64,000 nt of DNA, taken from Denitrobaculum tricleocarpae (GTDB lineage Bacteria; Pseudomonadota; Alphaproteobacteria; Kiloniellales; Kiloniellaceae). The notes beneath the pieces were generated by a model. That model had not been told where the DNA came from and searched no databases. It worked only from the letters and a program-made list of their open reading frames with translations. Positions 22,633 through 30,594 of this stretch are shown here, piece by piece. Positions within the stretch are counted from its first letter, which is position 1. Each line of letters begins with the position of its first letter. The translations under genes were made by a program, and so were the position numbers. The stretch lies in NCBI RefSeq assembly GCF_007004665.1, contig NZ_ML660054.1, forward strand, positions 1 to 64,000. The letters run 5' to 3'.

Positions 22633-23505
22633 TCAGTGGGTTGTCCGATTGCTTTGCTCAGTCCGGGCAAGGTGCTGAGCGCGAAAATCCGCCAGCATCT
22701 GATCCCCCCAACCATCAGGCGCGGCCTCGTCAATGCTGCCATCAGCGCGCATAGGTTTCTTGCCCATAGCTGCTCGCGCTCGGTTCTCCTGCTCAAGCGT
22801 TCGGTTCGGTGGCAAACACCAGACACGTGTGCCCTCCGGCTCTGGCGGCTCGGCAACAATCTCCTCCAGCAACTTCGTGATGCTGTCCGGCCTCAGCAGG
22901 TAATCGATGTTTGCTTTCCAGCGGCGGTCGTTCTTGCCCAGCCGGAATGCATCCGCAGGGATCTGCTGGACAGCCTTCGCGAAGTCCTCAAGGCCGTGAT
23001 CCTTCAGCCTCGCTCTCAGGGCTTTGCGGCGTTTGTCTGTCAGGCTGGCTGTTGGCAAGCCATTGGCTTTCGCCATGGTGTTCCAGGTGTCGAGACATTC
23101 CTGCAAATCAGGGCTGTCCCCTTCTGAGGGGACTATAGGGGTGTTCTTATCTCTTACTCTCTTAGGGCTAGCATTTTGATAGCGTTCTGCTAGCACTTCG
23201 CTAGCGGGTTTATCGACTAACTCTATGAAATCATTGGATACCAGGACAGAGATAACGCGACCTAAGACAATAGATGAAATGCCCATACGTCCCGAGATAA
23301 ACCGTGTATCAAGCGCTAAATCCTGGTTTTGCTCAGCGAAAAGCAGCCATAGTTTTATGCAAATGAGCTGCTGAGTTTCGGTCATCCGCCTGAACTTGTA
23401 GTCATTCAAGAGGCTCAGGTGCAGCTTGATCCATTTCGGATCTCGATCCTTATAGTGCTGGAAGTCTTTCCAGCCTTTCGGGAGAATGTACTGTTGCTTG
23501 CTCAA
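22633..23505 (-). CDS. Phage replication protein (initiator or helicase-loader type, 290 aa)
   Basis: N-terminal winged-helix-like part (residues 20-110; WIKLHLSLLNDYKFRRMTETQQLICIKLWLLFAEQNQDL, then RMGISSIVLGRVISVLVSNDFIELVD). A linker follows, then a C-terminal helical part ending near a DnaD/lambda-P-like region (GLEDFAKAVQQIPADAFRLG, WKANIDYLLRPDSITKLLEE). It overlaps the DnaB gene by 4 bases, as expected for an origin-binding or loader protein. The phage origin may lie within it. Confidence 0.7.
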   Translation of the reverse strand: MSKQQYILPKGWKDFQHYKDRDPKWIKLHLSLLNDYKFRRMTETQQLICIKLWLLFAEQNQDLALDTRFISGRMGISSIVLGRVISVLVSNDFIELVDKPASEVLAERYQNASPKRVRDKNTPIVPSEGDSPDLQECLDTWNTMAKANGLPTASLTDKRRKALRARLKDHGLEDFAKAVQQIPADAFRLGKNDRRWKANIDYLLRPDSITKLLEEIVAEPPEPEGTRVWCLPPNRTLEQENRARAAMGKKPMRADGSIDEAAPDGWGDQMLADFRAQHLARTEQSNRTTH

Positions 23506-24947
23506 CGCTGTTCACTCCGATAATCCGGCGCCAGATTGTCCCAGCGCATGTAGTCTTCGATGAATGCCAGATGCACGGTTCCAGTGGCCCCGTTTCGCTG
23601 CTTGGCAACGATCACATCGCCCTTGTTTTTGGTGGTCTGAATGCGATCGAACCATTCGAGTTCGCGGGACTCGAACTTCTCCCTATTCTCGCCCTCGTTC
23701 TGGGTGGGTTCCGTCCGGCTGGCATAGTAGTGATCGCGGTATGCAAGCAGGATGGCGTCCGCGTCCTCTTCGATATGTCCGGACTCTCTCAGGTCCGCCA
23801 TGGTGGGCCGCTTGTCCTCTCGGGTTTCCACACCTCTGTTGAGCTGGCAGAGCAGCAGGACAGGCACGTCCAGGCGCTTTGCAGTGGCCTTCAGGGCCTT
23901 GGTGATCTCGCCGAGGTCCAGGTGGCGGCTGCCGGTGCTCCTGGGCGGCTTCACATGGCCAAGATGGTCCACAACGATCATGGACAGCCCCTTGCGCCTC
24001 TGAAGGCCCAGGGAGCGCGCATGCATCATTGCAGGAGCAAGGCGCGGCGTTGCATCGATATGCAGGTTCATGCCCTGAAGGCGCTGTGCTGCGGACTTGA
24101 AGCGTTCGAAGTCGCTATCGTTCAGACCGTCTCGCTGCAGGGAACTTTGGTAGTCCAGACCAGCGGTCTCGCAGATGATGCGGCGCGCTATGGCCTCTTC
24201 TGACATCTCCAAGCTGAAGAAGGCAACATGGCCCTCGTCACGGCGGCCGATGTTCTGCGCAATCTTGGTAGCGAGCGCAGTCTTACCCATGCCAGGGCGT
24301 CCGGCGAGGATGATCAGTTCGCCCCCATGGAAACCGCCTGTCATGCGGTCCAGGTCGACAAGGCCCGTCATGAGGCCCGGAGGCACCTCCCCGCGCCTGA
24401 TAGCGTCTGTCTGCTCAGCAACCCTTGTCAGCAGCGTTGAGATATCGGCGGCATTGCTGTCACGCTGTCCGGATTCCATCAGACCCGTAAGCTCGTCCAT
24501 GGCCTGCTCTGCCAACTGGCTGCCGTCGTGTTCAAGATCAGCGGCCATGCTCTCGTGCTGGAGGTTGCCGCCGATGTCGATCAGGCTACGGCGTAGCCAT
24601 GCGTCATAGATTGTCTGCCCATAGTCGCGTGCGCCCGTGATGGTCACGAATGAGGTTTGCAGGCCCGCCAGATACTCTGCGCCGCCTACGTGCTCCAGAG
24701 CCCTGTCGCGCTCGAAGTAGGCTTTCAGGGTGATCGCATCGGCTCGCTTGCCGGTGTTGATCAGGTGGCCGGCAGCTTCAAAGATTCTGCGGTGCGGCTC
24801 CTCAAAGAAATGATCCGGCGCCAGGAAGTCGGCCACGCGGTCATAGGCTTGGTTGTTGGCCAGGATCGCACCTAAGAGCCCCTGCTCCGCTTCGACGTTC
24901 TGCGGCAGATCCATGAAGGAATCAGAAGACAAAGGCTCAACGCTCAT
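23502..24947 (-). CDS. dnaB: Replicative DNA helicase, DnaB type (481 aa)
   Basis: N-terminal DnaB domain (NVEAEQGLLGAILANNQAYDRVADFLAPDHFFEEPHRRIF), linker, then RecA-like motor with Walker A AGRPGMGKT (about 215-223), SLEMSEEAIARRII, Walker B SMIVVDHLGHVKPP and arginine-finger region SGHIEEDADAI. Length is normal. It unwinds phage DNA at the fork with host primase and polymerase. Coupled by overlap to its initiator and to the HNH gene. Confidence 0.92.
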   Translation of the reverse strand: MSVEPLSSDSFMDLPQNVEAEQGLLGAILANNQAYDRVADFLAPDHFFEEPHRRIFEAAGHLINTGKRADAITLKAYFERDRALEHVGGAEYLAGLQTSFVTITGARDYGQTIYDAWLRRSLIDIGGNLQHESMAADLEHDGSQLAEQAMDELTGLMESGQRDSNAADISTLLTRVAEQTDAIRRGEVPPGLMTGLVDLDRMTGGFHGGELIILAGRPGMGKTALATKIAQNIGRRDEGHVAFFSLEMSEEAIARRIICETAGLDYQSSLQRDGLNDSDFERFKSAAQRLQGMNLHIDATPRLAPAMMHARSLGLQRRKGLSMIVVDHLGHVKPPRSTGSRHLDLGEITKALKATAKRLDVPVLLLCQLNRGVETREDKRPTMADLRESGHIEEDADAILLAYRDHYYASRTEPTQNEGENREKFESRELEWFDRIQTTKNKGDVIVAKQRNGATGTVHLAFIEDYMRWDNLAPDYRSEQR

Positions 24948-25288
24948 CTCGCCACCACCTCACCGTTCATCTTCTTGCGGAGGCATGTGCTGAATGGGCG
25001 GCTGGGTATCGGCTTTTTCTTACGGGTGACGATGCCGAGGAACTTGTTCCGCATTCTCTTGGCCTTCGCTATCCGTCGCTTGTCGCCTTTGGTCTTGATC
25101 TTGTGGCAGAGGTAGAGCATGGCCGCGTCAGGCTTGCTGGGGCCACCGAGGCCGATAGGTAAAGTGTGCTCCCACTCTATGCGGTGGACCGGCCATATGG
25201 GACGCCCGCAGCCGCAGGAGCAGCGCCAGTCCTGCTTGACCAGGATGGCCAGCTTCTCGGTTGGGGTGAGGTACTGGCGCTTGTTCAA
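24944..25288 (-). CDS. HNH-type endonuclease-like protein (114 aa)
   Basis: CSCGCGRPIWPVHRIEWEHTLPIGLGGPSKPDAAMLYLCHKIKTKGDKRR shows Cys pairs, the EH...LP core and a C-terminal H-K typical of HNH zinc-finger nucleases, followed by a basic tail. It is in the replication operon, coupled by 4-base overlaps on both sides, so it is a resident gene rather than an intron product. Substrate unknown. Confidence 0.65.
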   Translation of the reverse strand: MNKRQYLTPTEKLAILVKQDWRCSCGCGRPIWPVHRIEWEHTLPIGLGGPSKPDAAMLYLCHKIKTKGDKRRIAKAKRMRNKFLGIVTRKKKPIPSRPFSTCLRKKMNGEVVAR

Positions 25289-25617
25289 CGGATGCTCCCG
25301 GTGATTGGCACCACGATGGTGTTGTCTTGCCGCTTAAAGCGTGCTTCCAGGGCCTCCACGCGCGCTTTGAGGTCGGCGATTTCGTTGACCATCGGAGGGG
25401 TTTCATCAGGCAGGCGCGTAACCGTCAGGCAGCGTGTCAGGTGTGGCTCCCAGTCGATGTATCCACGGTCCTTGAGCCCGCTCAGGAGGCGGTGAACGCC
25501 TGACTTGGTGCTGACGTTGGCACCCGCCATGATTTCCTCATAGGTGGGGCTGATGCCCTTGAGGCATATGTAGCTGTAGACGAAGACAAGAACTTCGCGT
25601 TGGCGGAGAGTAATCAT
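25285..25617 (-). CDS. LexA-type winged-helix DNA-binding protein without peptidase domain (110 aa)
   Basis: Residues 1-60 (ITLRQREVLVFVYSYICLKGISPTYEEIMAGANVSTKSGVHRLLSGLKDRGYI) match the LexA DNA-binding domain, including the S-KSGVHR recognition helix. The rest is a coiled coil (EIADLKARVEALEARF) and a short tail; the Ser-Lys peptidase domain is absent. It probably acts as a regulator or replication accessory protein of the early operon. Confidence 0.75.
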   Translation of the reverse strand: MITLRQREVLVFVYSYICLKGISPTYEEIMAGANVSTKSGVHRLLSGLKDRGYIDWEPHLTRCLTVTRLPDETPPMVNEIADLKARVEALEARFKRQDNTIVVPITGSIR

Positions 25618-25964
25618 GCGGCCACCTGTGGAAGCTGCCCGACAATCTTGTGGTAGTTCTCCTGCATACCGGCGCAGTGCTCGATCTGCTGATCTACGAG
25701 CTTCTGTGAGTCGGCAACCTCATCGGTTGGCACACCCATCATGGCGGCGATCTCAGCGTTTCTGGCTGTCATTCTGCTGCGCATGATGTAAAGGGCCATC
25801 AGACGCGCCCGGCAGGCTGTAGGCCCTATCGAGTGACCCCAGACGGCTGTTTCATGGACACCGTAAACACGGCAGACAGCACCCATGATCTGGTTGAAGA
25901 GGTTGCGGTCACGGAAGCCGACTGTGCGGGGTGTCTTCCGTTGGATGGGCTTGCGGCGTCTCAT
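25614..25964 (-). CDS. DnaA domain IV-like DNA-binding protein (116 aa)
   Basis: FNQIMGAVCRVYGVHETAVWGHSIGPTACRARLMALYIMRSRMTARNAEIAAMMG follows the helix pattern of the DnaA C-terminal DNA-binding domain (helix, YxV, RSxxxxxARxxAMYLxR). No AAA+ part is present. In phages such stand-alone domains may bind DnaA-box-like sites near the origin. The assignment is moderately secure from pattern only. Confidence 0.6.
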   Translation of the reverse strand: MRRRKPIQRKTPRTVGFRDRNLFNQIMGAVCRVYGVHETAVWGHSIGPTACRARLMALYIMRSRMTARNAEIAAMMGVPTDEVADSQKLVDQQIEHCAGMQENYHKIVGQLPQVAA

Positions 25965-26209
25965 GCTGAAGTCTCCGCGAGCGTGAAGGACTGGCTGTCA
26001 CCGAACAAGCCGTCAGCTTGAGGAATTAGCGCGCCGTGCTTGATGAGCGACTGAACGGTTTTGGGCGATGGCCTGTGGCCTCCGTTGGCATAGTAGTAGG
26101 CAAGCCCGCAGGCGTTCTCGCCGTCCTTCTCAACACACACAGGATTGCCCCCCCTCACCTTGTCCATAAGAGCGCGCTGCGCCGGTGTGGGCTTCCATTG
26201 CTTAGCCAT
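25961..26209 (-). CDS. Hypothetical phage protein (82 aa)
   Basis: AKQWKPTPAQRALMDKVRGGNPVCVEKDGENACGLAYYYANGGHRPSPKTVQSLIKHGALIPQADG... contains a likely winged-helix fragment (PSPKTVQSLIKHGALIP). It overlaps neighbours on both sides by 4 and 8 bases. Unknown function, early operon. Confidence 0.65.
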   Translation of the reverse strand: MAKQWKPTPAQRALMDKVRGGNPVCVEKDGENACGLAYYYANGGHRPSPKTVQSLIKHGALIPQADGLFGDSQSFTLAETSA

Positions 26210-26702
26210 TGGTCAAAACCCTTTCATCGATGAGGATCTGCTCAAGCTCGCCTGCGCTGTAAAAAAGGTGGTAGTGCAGGCCGGTCTCCCTGGCCCACTT
26301 CTCGACAGCGATTTGATTGTCGTTTTGCCTGCCCTTCCCCACTTTCAGTTCGCAGAGAAACGCAGGGCCTTGCGGCAGGAAAAGGTAATCCGCCATGCCG
26401 GGAATCATGCCCATGTTGAGGGCCTTGGCATATCTAAGCTTGGCTGTGCGTGAGCCGCCTGCGGCCTCATTGGCGACGTGCAGCCACACGGCATTTAAGC
26501 GGCCCTGCAGCGTGACCTCGCGCAGGAAATTCGCTACTCTGACGGCCTCGGACTCTTCAGGCTGGAGCACGACATTGCTCGATAGCGGCCTCGGGCAGAT
26601 AAGGCGGCGCATGTCACCGACCGTCATGGCTGCTGCGCGGATGGCCAGCATGTCTCTGCGTGGCTTCCTGCGGGGTGTCTGGTAGAGGATGGTGTCAGTC
26701 AT
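26202..26702 (-). CDS. VRR-NUC domain nuclease (166 aa)
   Basis: The core GMIPGMADYLFLPQGPAFLCELKVGKGRQNDNQIAVEKWARETGLHYHLFYSAGELEQILI carries the PD...ExK signature (P-G-M-A-D and E-L-K) and the Q-x(6)-W helix of VRR-NUC nucleases. The first 80 residues are an unassigned basic extension. Phage VRR-NUC proteins act on replication or recombination intermediates. This is the only clear DNA nuclease besides the HNH, SNase and terminase genes. Confidence 0.8.
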   Translation of the reverse strand: MTDTILYQTPRRKPRRDMLAIRAAAMTVGDMRRLICPRPLSSNVVLQPEESEAVRVANFLREVTLQGRLNAVWLHVANEAAGGSRTAKLRYAKALNMGMIPGMADYLFLPQGPAFLCELKVGKGRQNDNQIAVEKWARETGLHYHLFYSAGELEQILIDERVLTNG

Positions 26703-26827
26703 GCCGGCACCTCATGCGCAGGATATGGACGGGGGCGTCGCCGACGGCTGCAACCGTCTGTGAGTGGCGCCTGCCCCCGTAACGGCAGAGAGGGGGGAGA
26801 CCCTGCCGTATGGTGTGGGGTGTTCAT
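26699..26827 (-). CDS. Coupled small ORF (42 aa)
   Basis: ATG at 26827 overlaps the previous stop (ATGA) and its TGA overlaps the nuclease start (ATGA). The product is Pro/Arg-rich (SRRRRPRPYPAHEVPA) with no recognisable fold. The double overlap argues that it is translated; a mere ribosome-relay role is possible. Confidence 0.45.
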   Translation of the reverse strand: MNTPHHTAGSPPSLPLRGQAPLTDGCSRRRRPRPYPAHEVPA

Positions 26828-27342
26828 GGCTGGGCCTGCTGGGGACGCCAGCGCTTACCGCTAAGCCAGTCGTAGACAGGTCGTCGGGACCCAGAGGAAA
26901 TGACCTCCAGAACGCCGCTTACGGCGAATCCAAGCGAGAAGGTTATTTGCGGCATCCCTTCTACCTCGAAGGGTTCACCTGTCAGAGGTGGTGGGCAGAT
27001 GTCTGCTGGGCGGTATTGATCCGATAGGTAGTGACGCTGACCAATAAAATGCGGGATCGGCAGTGGGTCTAACGCCTCATGAGCGCTATCGTCGTCCCTA
27101 TACCAATTAGGCTCGCTGTAGAATGCGAACGTGAGTCCCGCCGAACCAAACGACACCTCATACCACCCCTCTTCCAGATCAGGTTCTTGGGCCGCGAAAA
27201 GCGCTTCCTCCCTAATCCGACAGAAGTAGTCATCAGATTCCGGGTTGTCCCCAGCACCATATTCGCCGTTCCATCCTTCGCCGCTTGCCATAAAGCCCTT
27301 CAGGTACGCGGCGCGGAGTGCGTCATCATCGATCTTGCTCAT
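26824..27342 (-). CDS. Hypothetical phage protein (172 aa)
   Basis: N-terminus DDDALRAAYLKGFMASGEGWNGEYG with CRIREEALFAAQ (an aminoacyl pattern frequent in phage proteins that start with a helix and a W-N motif). The body is acidic and aromatic, ending LSGKRWRPQQAQP. No family identified. Overlaps upstream gene by 4 bases. Confidence 0.65.
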   Translation of the reverse strand: MSKIDDDALRAAYLKGFMASGEGWNGEYGAGDNPESDDYFCRIREEALFAAQEPDLEEGWYEVSFGSAGLTFAFYSEPNWYRDDDSAHEALDPLPIPHFIGQRHYLSDQYRPADICPPPLTGEPFEVEGMPQITFSLGFAVSGVLEVISSGSRRPVYDWLSGKRWRPQQAQP

Positions 27343-27836
27343 GCCGGGACCTCCGTTATCGGGTAAAGCGCTCTTGCGTCCCGGCGCATTCCCTCAATCT
27401 GGTCTGCGGCCTCCTGCAACTCTCGCTCAAGCTCAAACAGACAGTTGGGCGACGCCTTGCCAGCTTTGACCAGCTCACCGAAACGCTCGATGCCTTCGGA
27501 CACCTCTTTCATGGTCTTCGTGATACGGTGGAGTGGATCTTCAGCCACATGCGGCGGTCGCTGACTGGTTGCCGCCTCCAGACGCGCCTCATAGACGGCG
27601 TGGATAGGCGGTGTGCCGCAGCTCCGGTTTACATAAACCTGATCAATCACGAGACACTGCAGTAGGCTCGGTCGTTCCGGCTGATTTGGATTGCTCCACT
27701 TGCGCACCAAGTTGCCGGACGCGAGACCGAGAGCGCGGGCCAGAATGTCATAGCCGCTCTCGCCATCAGCCGTTAGATCACAGGCCGCTTTATGGATTGC
27801 GTGTTCGACCGTTCCAGGCTCTCTGATCAACGTCAC
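27339..27836 (-). CDS. CII-like or related phage DNA-binding regulator (165 aa)
   Basis: GTG start with AAGGGAA ribosome site. Residues 10-75 (VEHAIHKAACDLTADGESGYDILARALGLASGNLVRKWSNPNQPERPSLLQCLVIDQVY) form a helix-turn-helix with a KWSNPNQ recognition region, then a helical coiled tail (ITKTMKEVSEGIERFGELV...). First gene of the early replication operon, the cII position of lambdoid phages. Homology to CII itself is not claimed. Confidence 0.6.
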   Translation of the reverse strand: MTLIREPGTVEHAIHKAACDLTADGESGYDILARALGLASGNLVRKWSNPNQPERPSLLQCLVIDQVYVNRSCGTPPIHAVYEARLEAATSQRPPHVAEDPLHRITKTMKEVSEGIERFGELVKAGKASPNCLFELERELQEAADQIEGMRRDARALYPITEVPA

Positions 27837-27890
27837 GGAAAATATTCCCTTCTTATTTGAGTGGCGGTGCCGCCCTCCCCGCCCCTATGT

Positions 27891-28115
27891 TCAGCCTATG
27901 AGGCTGATTGGAGAGATTGCAGAGGAGGTGGTTGAGGCTCTGCCGGTTATGGCTATGTGCGAGCACAGCGCAGCAGCAAACGCGTCTTTGTCTGTCGAAA
28001 ACCGGTATGCCTGCAGCAAGTCGGTCAGCACTTCAGCGGGCGACCTCGACGATCGGCAGATTTCTGATATCTTCTCGCCATGGTGGCTTATCTCGGTGAG
28101 AGGACTATTAGACAT
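27891..28115 (-). CDS. Possible small gene downstream of cro (74 aa)
   Basis: A frame starting MSNSPLTEISHHGEKISEICRSSRSPAEVLTDLLQAYRFSTDKDAFAAALCSHIAI has protein-like composition and GGGGGT upstream. Its ATG shares the bases CATG (28113-28116) with the divergent DUF4145 gene. The plus strand is also open here, so coding is unproven. If not coding, 27837-28113 is a 277-base leader region. Confidence 0.4.
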   Translation of the reverse strand: MSNSPLTEISHHGEKISEICRSSRSPAEVLTDLLQAYRFSTDKDAFAAALCSHIAITGRASTTSSAISPISLIG

Positions 28116-28746
28116 GGCGGATACCCCCAGGCACTTCCGGCACGACTGCCCACACTGCGGGACGAAATCCATTGCACTCGACGTGGTGTATAGCGACTAC
28201 CGTGAAAGGCCTGTCCGCTCGGGCTACAAGAAGGTCCAGCACCTTTACCTTCGATGTCCGGAGTGCGATTACGGCTCGTTTGCCGTAATTCTCAAGGATC
28301 TGAAAGCTGCATCTGAGGGAAGAAGCCACACCTATCATTTCTCTCCTCGGCAACCTCAGCCAAACATACCGGCGCACCTTCCCGAGGCCGTTCGCAGCGC
28401 ATTCTCGCAGGGCTGCGAAATCCTTCAGGCATCGCCAAATGGGTCGGTGGCCTTGTTCAGGCGAGCGCTTGAATTGGGATTGAACCGAATGCTTGGCAAA
28501 TCCAAGGATCGGCTTGTGAAGAAGATCGATAAAGCAGCCGAGAACAGCTTGGTTACACCGGACCTCGCCGAGTGGGCGCACGGCATCCGCCTTGAGGGTA
28601 ATGAGGCCTTGCACGACGATTACGAGTACTCGGCGCTGGAAGCGGAAGAGGTCCGAGACTTCGCGCAAATGATGCTGACCTACATCTTCACGATGCCCGA
28701 AACCGTTAAAGCCATGCGGGCGAAGCCTGAGGGGGATGGGGAGTGA
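28114..28746 (+). CDS. DUF4145-family protein with N-terminal zinc ribbon (210 aa)
   Basis: The start at 28114 places the zinc ribbon (CPHC near residue 10 and CPEC near 48) at the N-terminus; the frame is open further upstream. The C-terminal helical domain (NGSVALFRRALELGLNRML..., DLAEWAHGIRLEGNEALHDDYEYSALEAEEVRDFAQMMLTYIF) matches DUF4145, often found near nucleases and defence genes. It is transcribed against the cro-to-cII direction, so it looks like a later insertion. Function unknown, possibly a conversion gene. Confidence 0.8.
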   Translation: MADTPRHFRHDCPHCGTKSIALDVVYSDYRERPVRSGYKKVQHLYLRCPECDYGSFAVILKDLKAASEGRSHTYHFSPRQPQPNIPAHLPEAVRSAFSQGCEILQASPNGSVALFRRALELGLNRMLGKSKDRLVKKIDKAAENSLVTPDLAEWAHGIRLEGNEALHDDYEYSALEAEEVRDFAQMMLTYIFTMPETVKAMRAKPEGDGE

Positions 28747-28756
28747 CGCACTCATA

Positions 28757-29011
28757 TCAGGAAGCCATGCGCTCTTGCCGGGAGGCGCGCTCACGTGCAG
28801 CAGCAGCGGCCTTAGCCTCCTCCCATGCGACAGGATCAGAGAAGACCCGCTCAAACTTTTCGTACGTGGCTGTAGTCAGTGTGCCGCCGCGCTCCAGGCG
28901 TTCGAAAAAAGCGCCTTGATTGTGGACAATAGTTGCAAACCGTGCGGTGCTAATGCGTTCTTTTGTGCAGAACGCCTCTGCCCTTTTTAGGAGTTGATCT
29001 TTGAGGGTCAT
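28757..29011 (-). CDS. Cro-like repressor (84 aa)
   Basis: Start at 29011 with GGAG six bases upstream. TLKDQLLKRAEAFCTKERISTARFATIVHNQGAFFERLERGGTLTTATYEKFERVFSDP is a helix-turn-helix layout with GAFFERLERGG as recognition segment. It is divergent from the repressor-like gene at 29118 with operators between, the cro position. It probably represses the lysogenic promoter and drives the early lytic programme. Confidence 0.7.
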   Translation of the reverse strand: MTLKDQLLKRAEAFCTKERISTARFATIVHNQGAFFERLERGGTLTTATYEKFERVFSDPVAWEEAKAAAAARERASRQERMAS

Positions 29012-29036
29012 GACGTACTCCAAATTGGATCACGCC

Positions 29037-29067
29037 ATTATATACGGACTAAAATCCGCATCGTCAA
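29037..29067 (-). promoter_or_regulatory. Leftward early promoter (cro) with operator in its spacer
   Basis: On the minus strand TTGACG (29062-29067) and TATATA (29039-29044, with TATAAT two bases on) are 17 bases apart. The spacer is the operator CGGA-N6-TCCG (29045-29058). Bound repressor would exclude polymerase. The same arrangement recurs at 33302-33330. Confidence 0.7.
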
Positions 29068-29099
29068 CGTATTATAGTCCGGATGCAGTGCGGATTGAT

Positions 29100-29118
29100 A
29101 CACGGTACTCTGTCCGCA
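29100..29118 (+). promoter_or_regulatory. Second repressor operator, abutting the repressor start codon
   Basis: ACACGG-N5-TGTCCGCA is identical in its outer bases to the operator at 33305-33323. It ends at the A of the repressor ATG, so binding would also affect repressor expression. A degenerate third site with half-sites ATCCG lies at about 29078-29094. Confidence 0.6.
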
Positions 29119-29663
29119 TGGATGTCCCGGCTATAGTAGAGCGCATTTTGGCGCGCATTGACGAATTGAACGCTCAGGGCGAGGATGCGACCGAGCGCAA
29201 TGTCTCCTTGCGGGCAGGTACGGGACCCGACCAGATACGAAAGATGAAAACCAAAGGGCAGCGACCAGCCGCTGGGAAGCTTGAGGCCATAGCGAAAGTG
29301 CTGGGTGTGAACTACACGTGGCTCAGCACAGGCATTGGCGAAAAAGAGATCAACCAGCGCACCGATGCAAATGGCCGTGAGAGCACAACCGCACTTGTGA
29401 AGTCATCAATTGTTTTTGTGCTGGATGAGCTGGGGCCTAAGAAGTTCGATCTGCCGAACGACTTCCTCGCAAGTATGATCACAACGGTGATGGGGCGCCT
29501 TCAGAGTGAACCCAAGCCTACCCTGACAGACCTCTCTAAAGAAATCGCCTCGATGGCAAACGTATACTCCGAATATGCCGCCGCACCTGCCAAAGACCTA
29601 AAACAGCGACTCGAGCAAGATCCGGACTGGCAAGCGGGCGGCAGATTCGATAAAGAAAACTAG
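29118..29663 (+). CDS. Prophage repressor, CI-like (181 aa)
   Basis: ATG at 29118 gives MDVPAIVERILARIDELNAQGEDATERNVSLRAGTGPDQIRKMKTKGQRPAAGKLEAIAKVLGVNYTWLSTG, a repressor-type HTH followed by the typical ALGV-x-YxWL(S/L)TG segment. There is no S24 Ser/Lys peptidase domain; the rest is helical, so RecA-driven self-cleavage is unlikely. No ribosome site precedes the ATG, consistent with a leaderless message. Its TAG shares CTAG with the convergent hydrolase stop. Confidence 0.75.
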   Translation: MDVPAIVERILARIDELNAQGEDATERNVSLRAGTGPDQIRKMKTKGQRPAAGKLEAIAKVLGVNYTWLSTGIGEKEINQRTDANGRESTTALVKSSIVFVLDELGPKKFDLPNDFLASMITTVMGRLQSEPKPTLTDLSKEIASMANVYSEYAAAPAKDLKQRLEQDPDWQAGGRFDKEN

Positions 29664-30385
29664 GCGGCTAACGCCTCAGTGTAACCCAGCCATCTCGACA
29701 GCGCTTGGCTGATTTTCGTGGGCTGCTCCCAAGTCGGAAGGTGTCCACAGTCACGAACAGCAATTAGATGCGATCCGGGAATGTCGGCCTGCATAGCTGC
29801 TTGTGTGCGCAATGTGATAACCTCATCGTCGATGCCTGCAATTACCGTTGTAGGGCACCTAATATCACCCAGCATCGCCTCATACCCCTCTCGGCTTGCC
29901 ATAGCTCTTTGATGCAGCAAGAACGCATCGGGGCAGGTTGAGGTCATGTGGGAAATCACCTCTGTAGCAATCGCGGTGTCGTCTCGCCTGCTCGGGGCAA
30001 GGCATTTGCGTATGATGGCGCCCCACATGGTCCGCCATCGACCATTTATTATCTGCCTGTTCATGATCAAACGGCGCGCCGCCAGTTCAACTGAATCTGG
30101 CTGCGGCATCGTGCAGACCGGAGCCAGCGCAATTACTCGGTCAGGCGCCTGTTTGTAGATCTCGAAGCACAGATAGCCACCCATAGATGCGCCCACGACC
30201 GCAAAGCGATCAAATGGACAATTCTTGAGGATCAGTCGGCCCATCTCTTCAATGGTGTCGACGGGATAGAGTGGAGCCTCCCACGGCTCCATGATTTCCT
30301 GAAGATCCTCGATTTGAGTTCTGAACATCTGGCCAGTGCAGCCGATGCCAGGGATAAACACCACGGGAGTCTTTCTGGTAGTCAT
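29660..30385 (-). CDS. Alpha/beta hydrolase (241 aa), likely lysogenic-conversion gene
   Basis: VVFIPGIGCTGQMF (oxyanion region), nucleophile elbow GASMGG (Ser67), acid in GIDDEVI and His in DCGHLPTWEQP give a complete triad. No signal peptide; cytosolic. It is convergent with the repressor gene, whose stop it shares (CTAG), and can be expressed in the lysogen. Closest types are carboxylesterase/MhpC-like hydrolases; substrate unknown. Confidence 0.85.
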   Translation of the reverse strand: MTTRKTPVVFIPGIGCTGQMFRTQIEDLQEIMEPWEAPLYPVDTIEEMGRLILKNCPFDRFAVVGASMGGYLCFEIYKQAPDRVIALAPVCTMPQPDSVELAARRLIMNRQIINGRWRTMWGAIIRKCLAPSRRDDTAIATEVISHMTSTCPDAFLLHQRAMASREGYEAMLGDIRCPTTVIAGIDDEVITLRTQAAMQADIPGSHLIAVRDCGHLPTWEQPTKISQALSRWLGYTEALAA

Positions 30386-30594
30386 GGTTTCCTCGCTCGT
30401 AGCCGGGCACCCGATGCGCCCGCAACAAAGAAACTCTACCCCTTATAGTATTAACCATAACATGGACTTACTAAGACGTGCTCATACGGTACAACCATTA
30501 ATAATCTTTGGGGAATGAAATTCTCTTGCATACGCGATTATGTATAGATTACGCTTTTGTGATCTAGGCAGGATCACGTTCGGCGGCGTATGTA
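30386..30594. promoter_or_regulatory. AT-rich divergent intergenic region with inverted repeat
   Basis: No gene seen. It separates the minus-strand hydrolase from the plus-strand PAS-like gene and must hold both promoters. GTGATC/GATCAC (30559-30564 and 30572-30577) is a candidate operator 20-35 bases before the PAS-like start codon. Confidence 0.4.

Noticed and set aside
28108-28854. 248-aa minus-strand frame
   Set aside because: Antisense to the DUF4145 gene, which has clear domain motifs.
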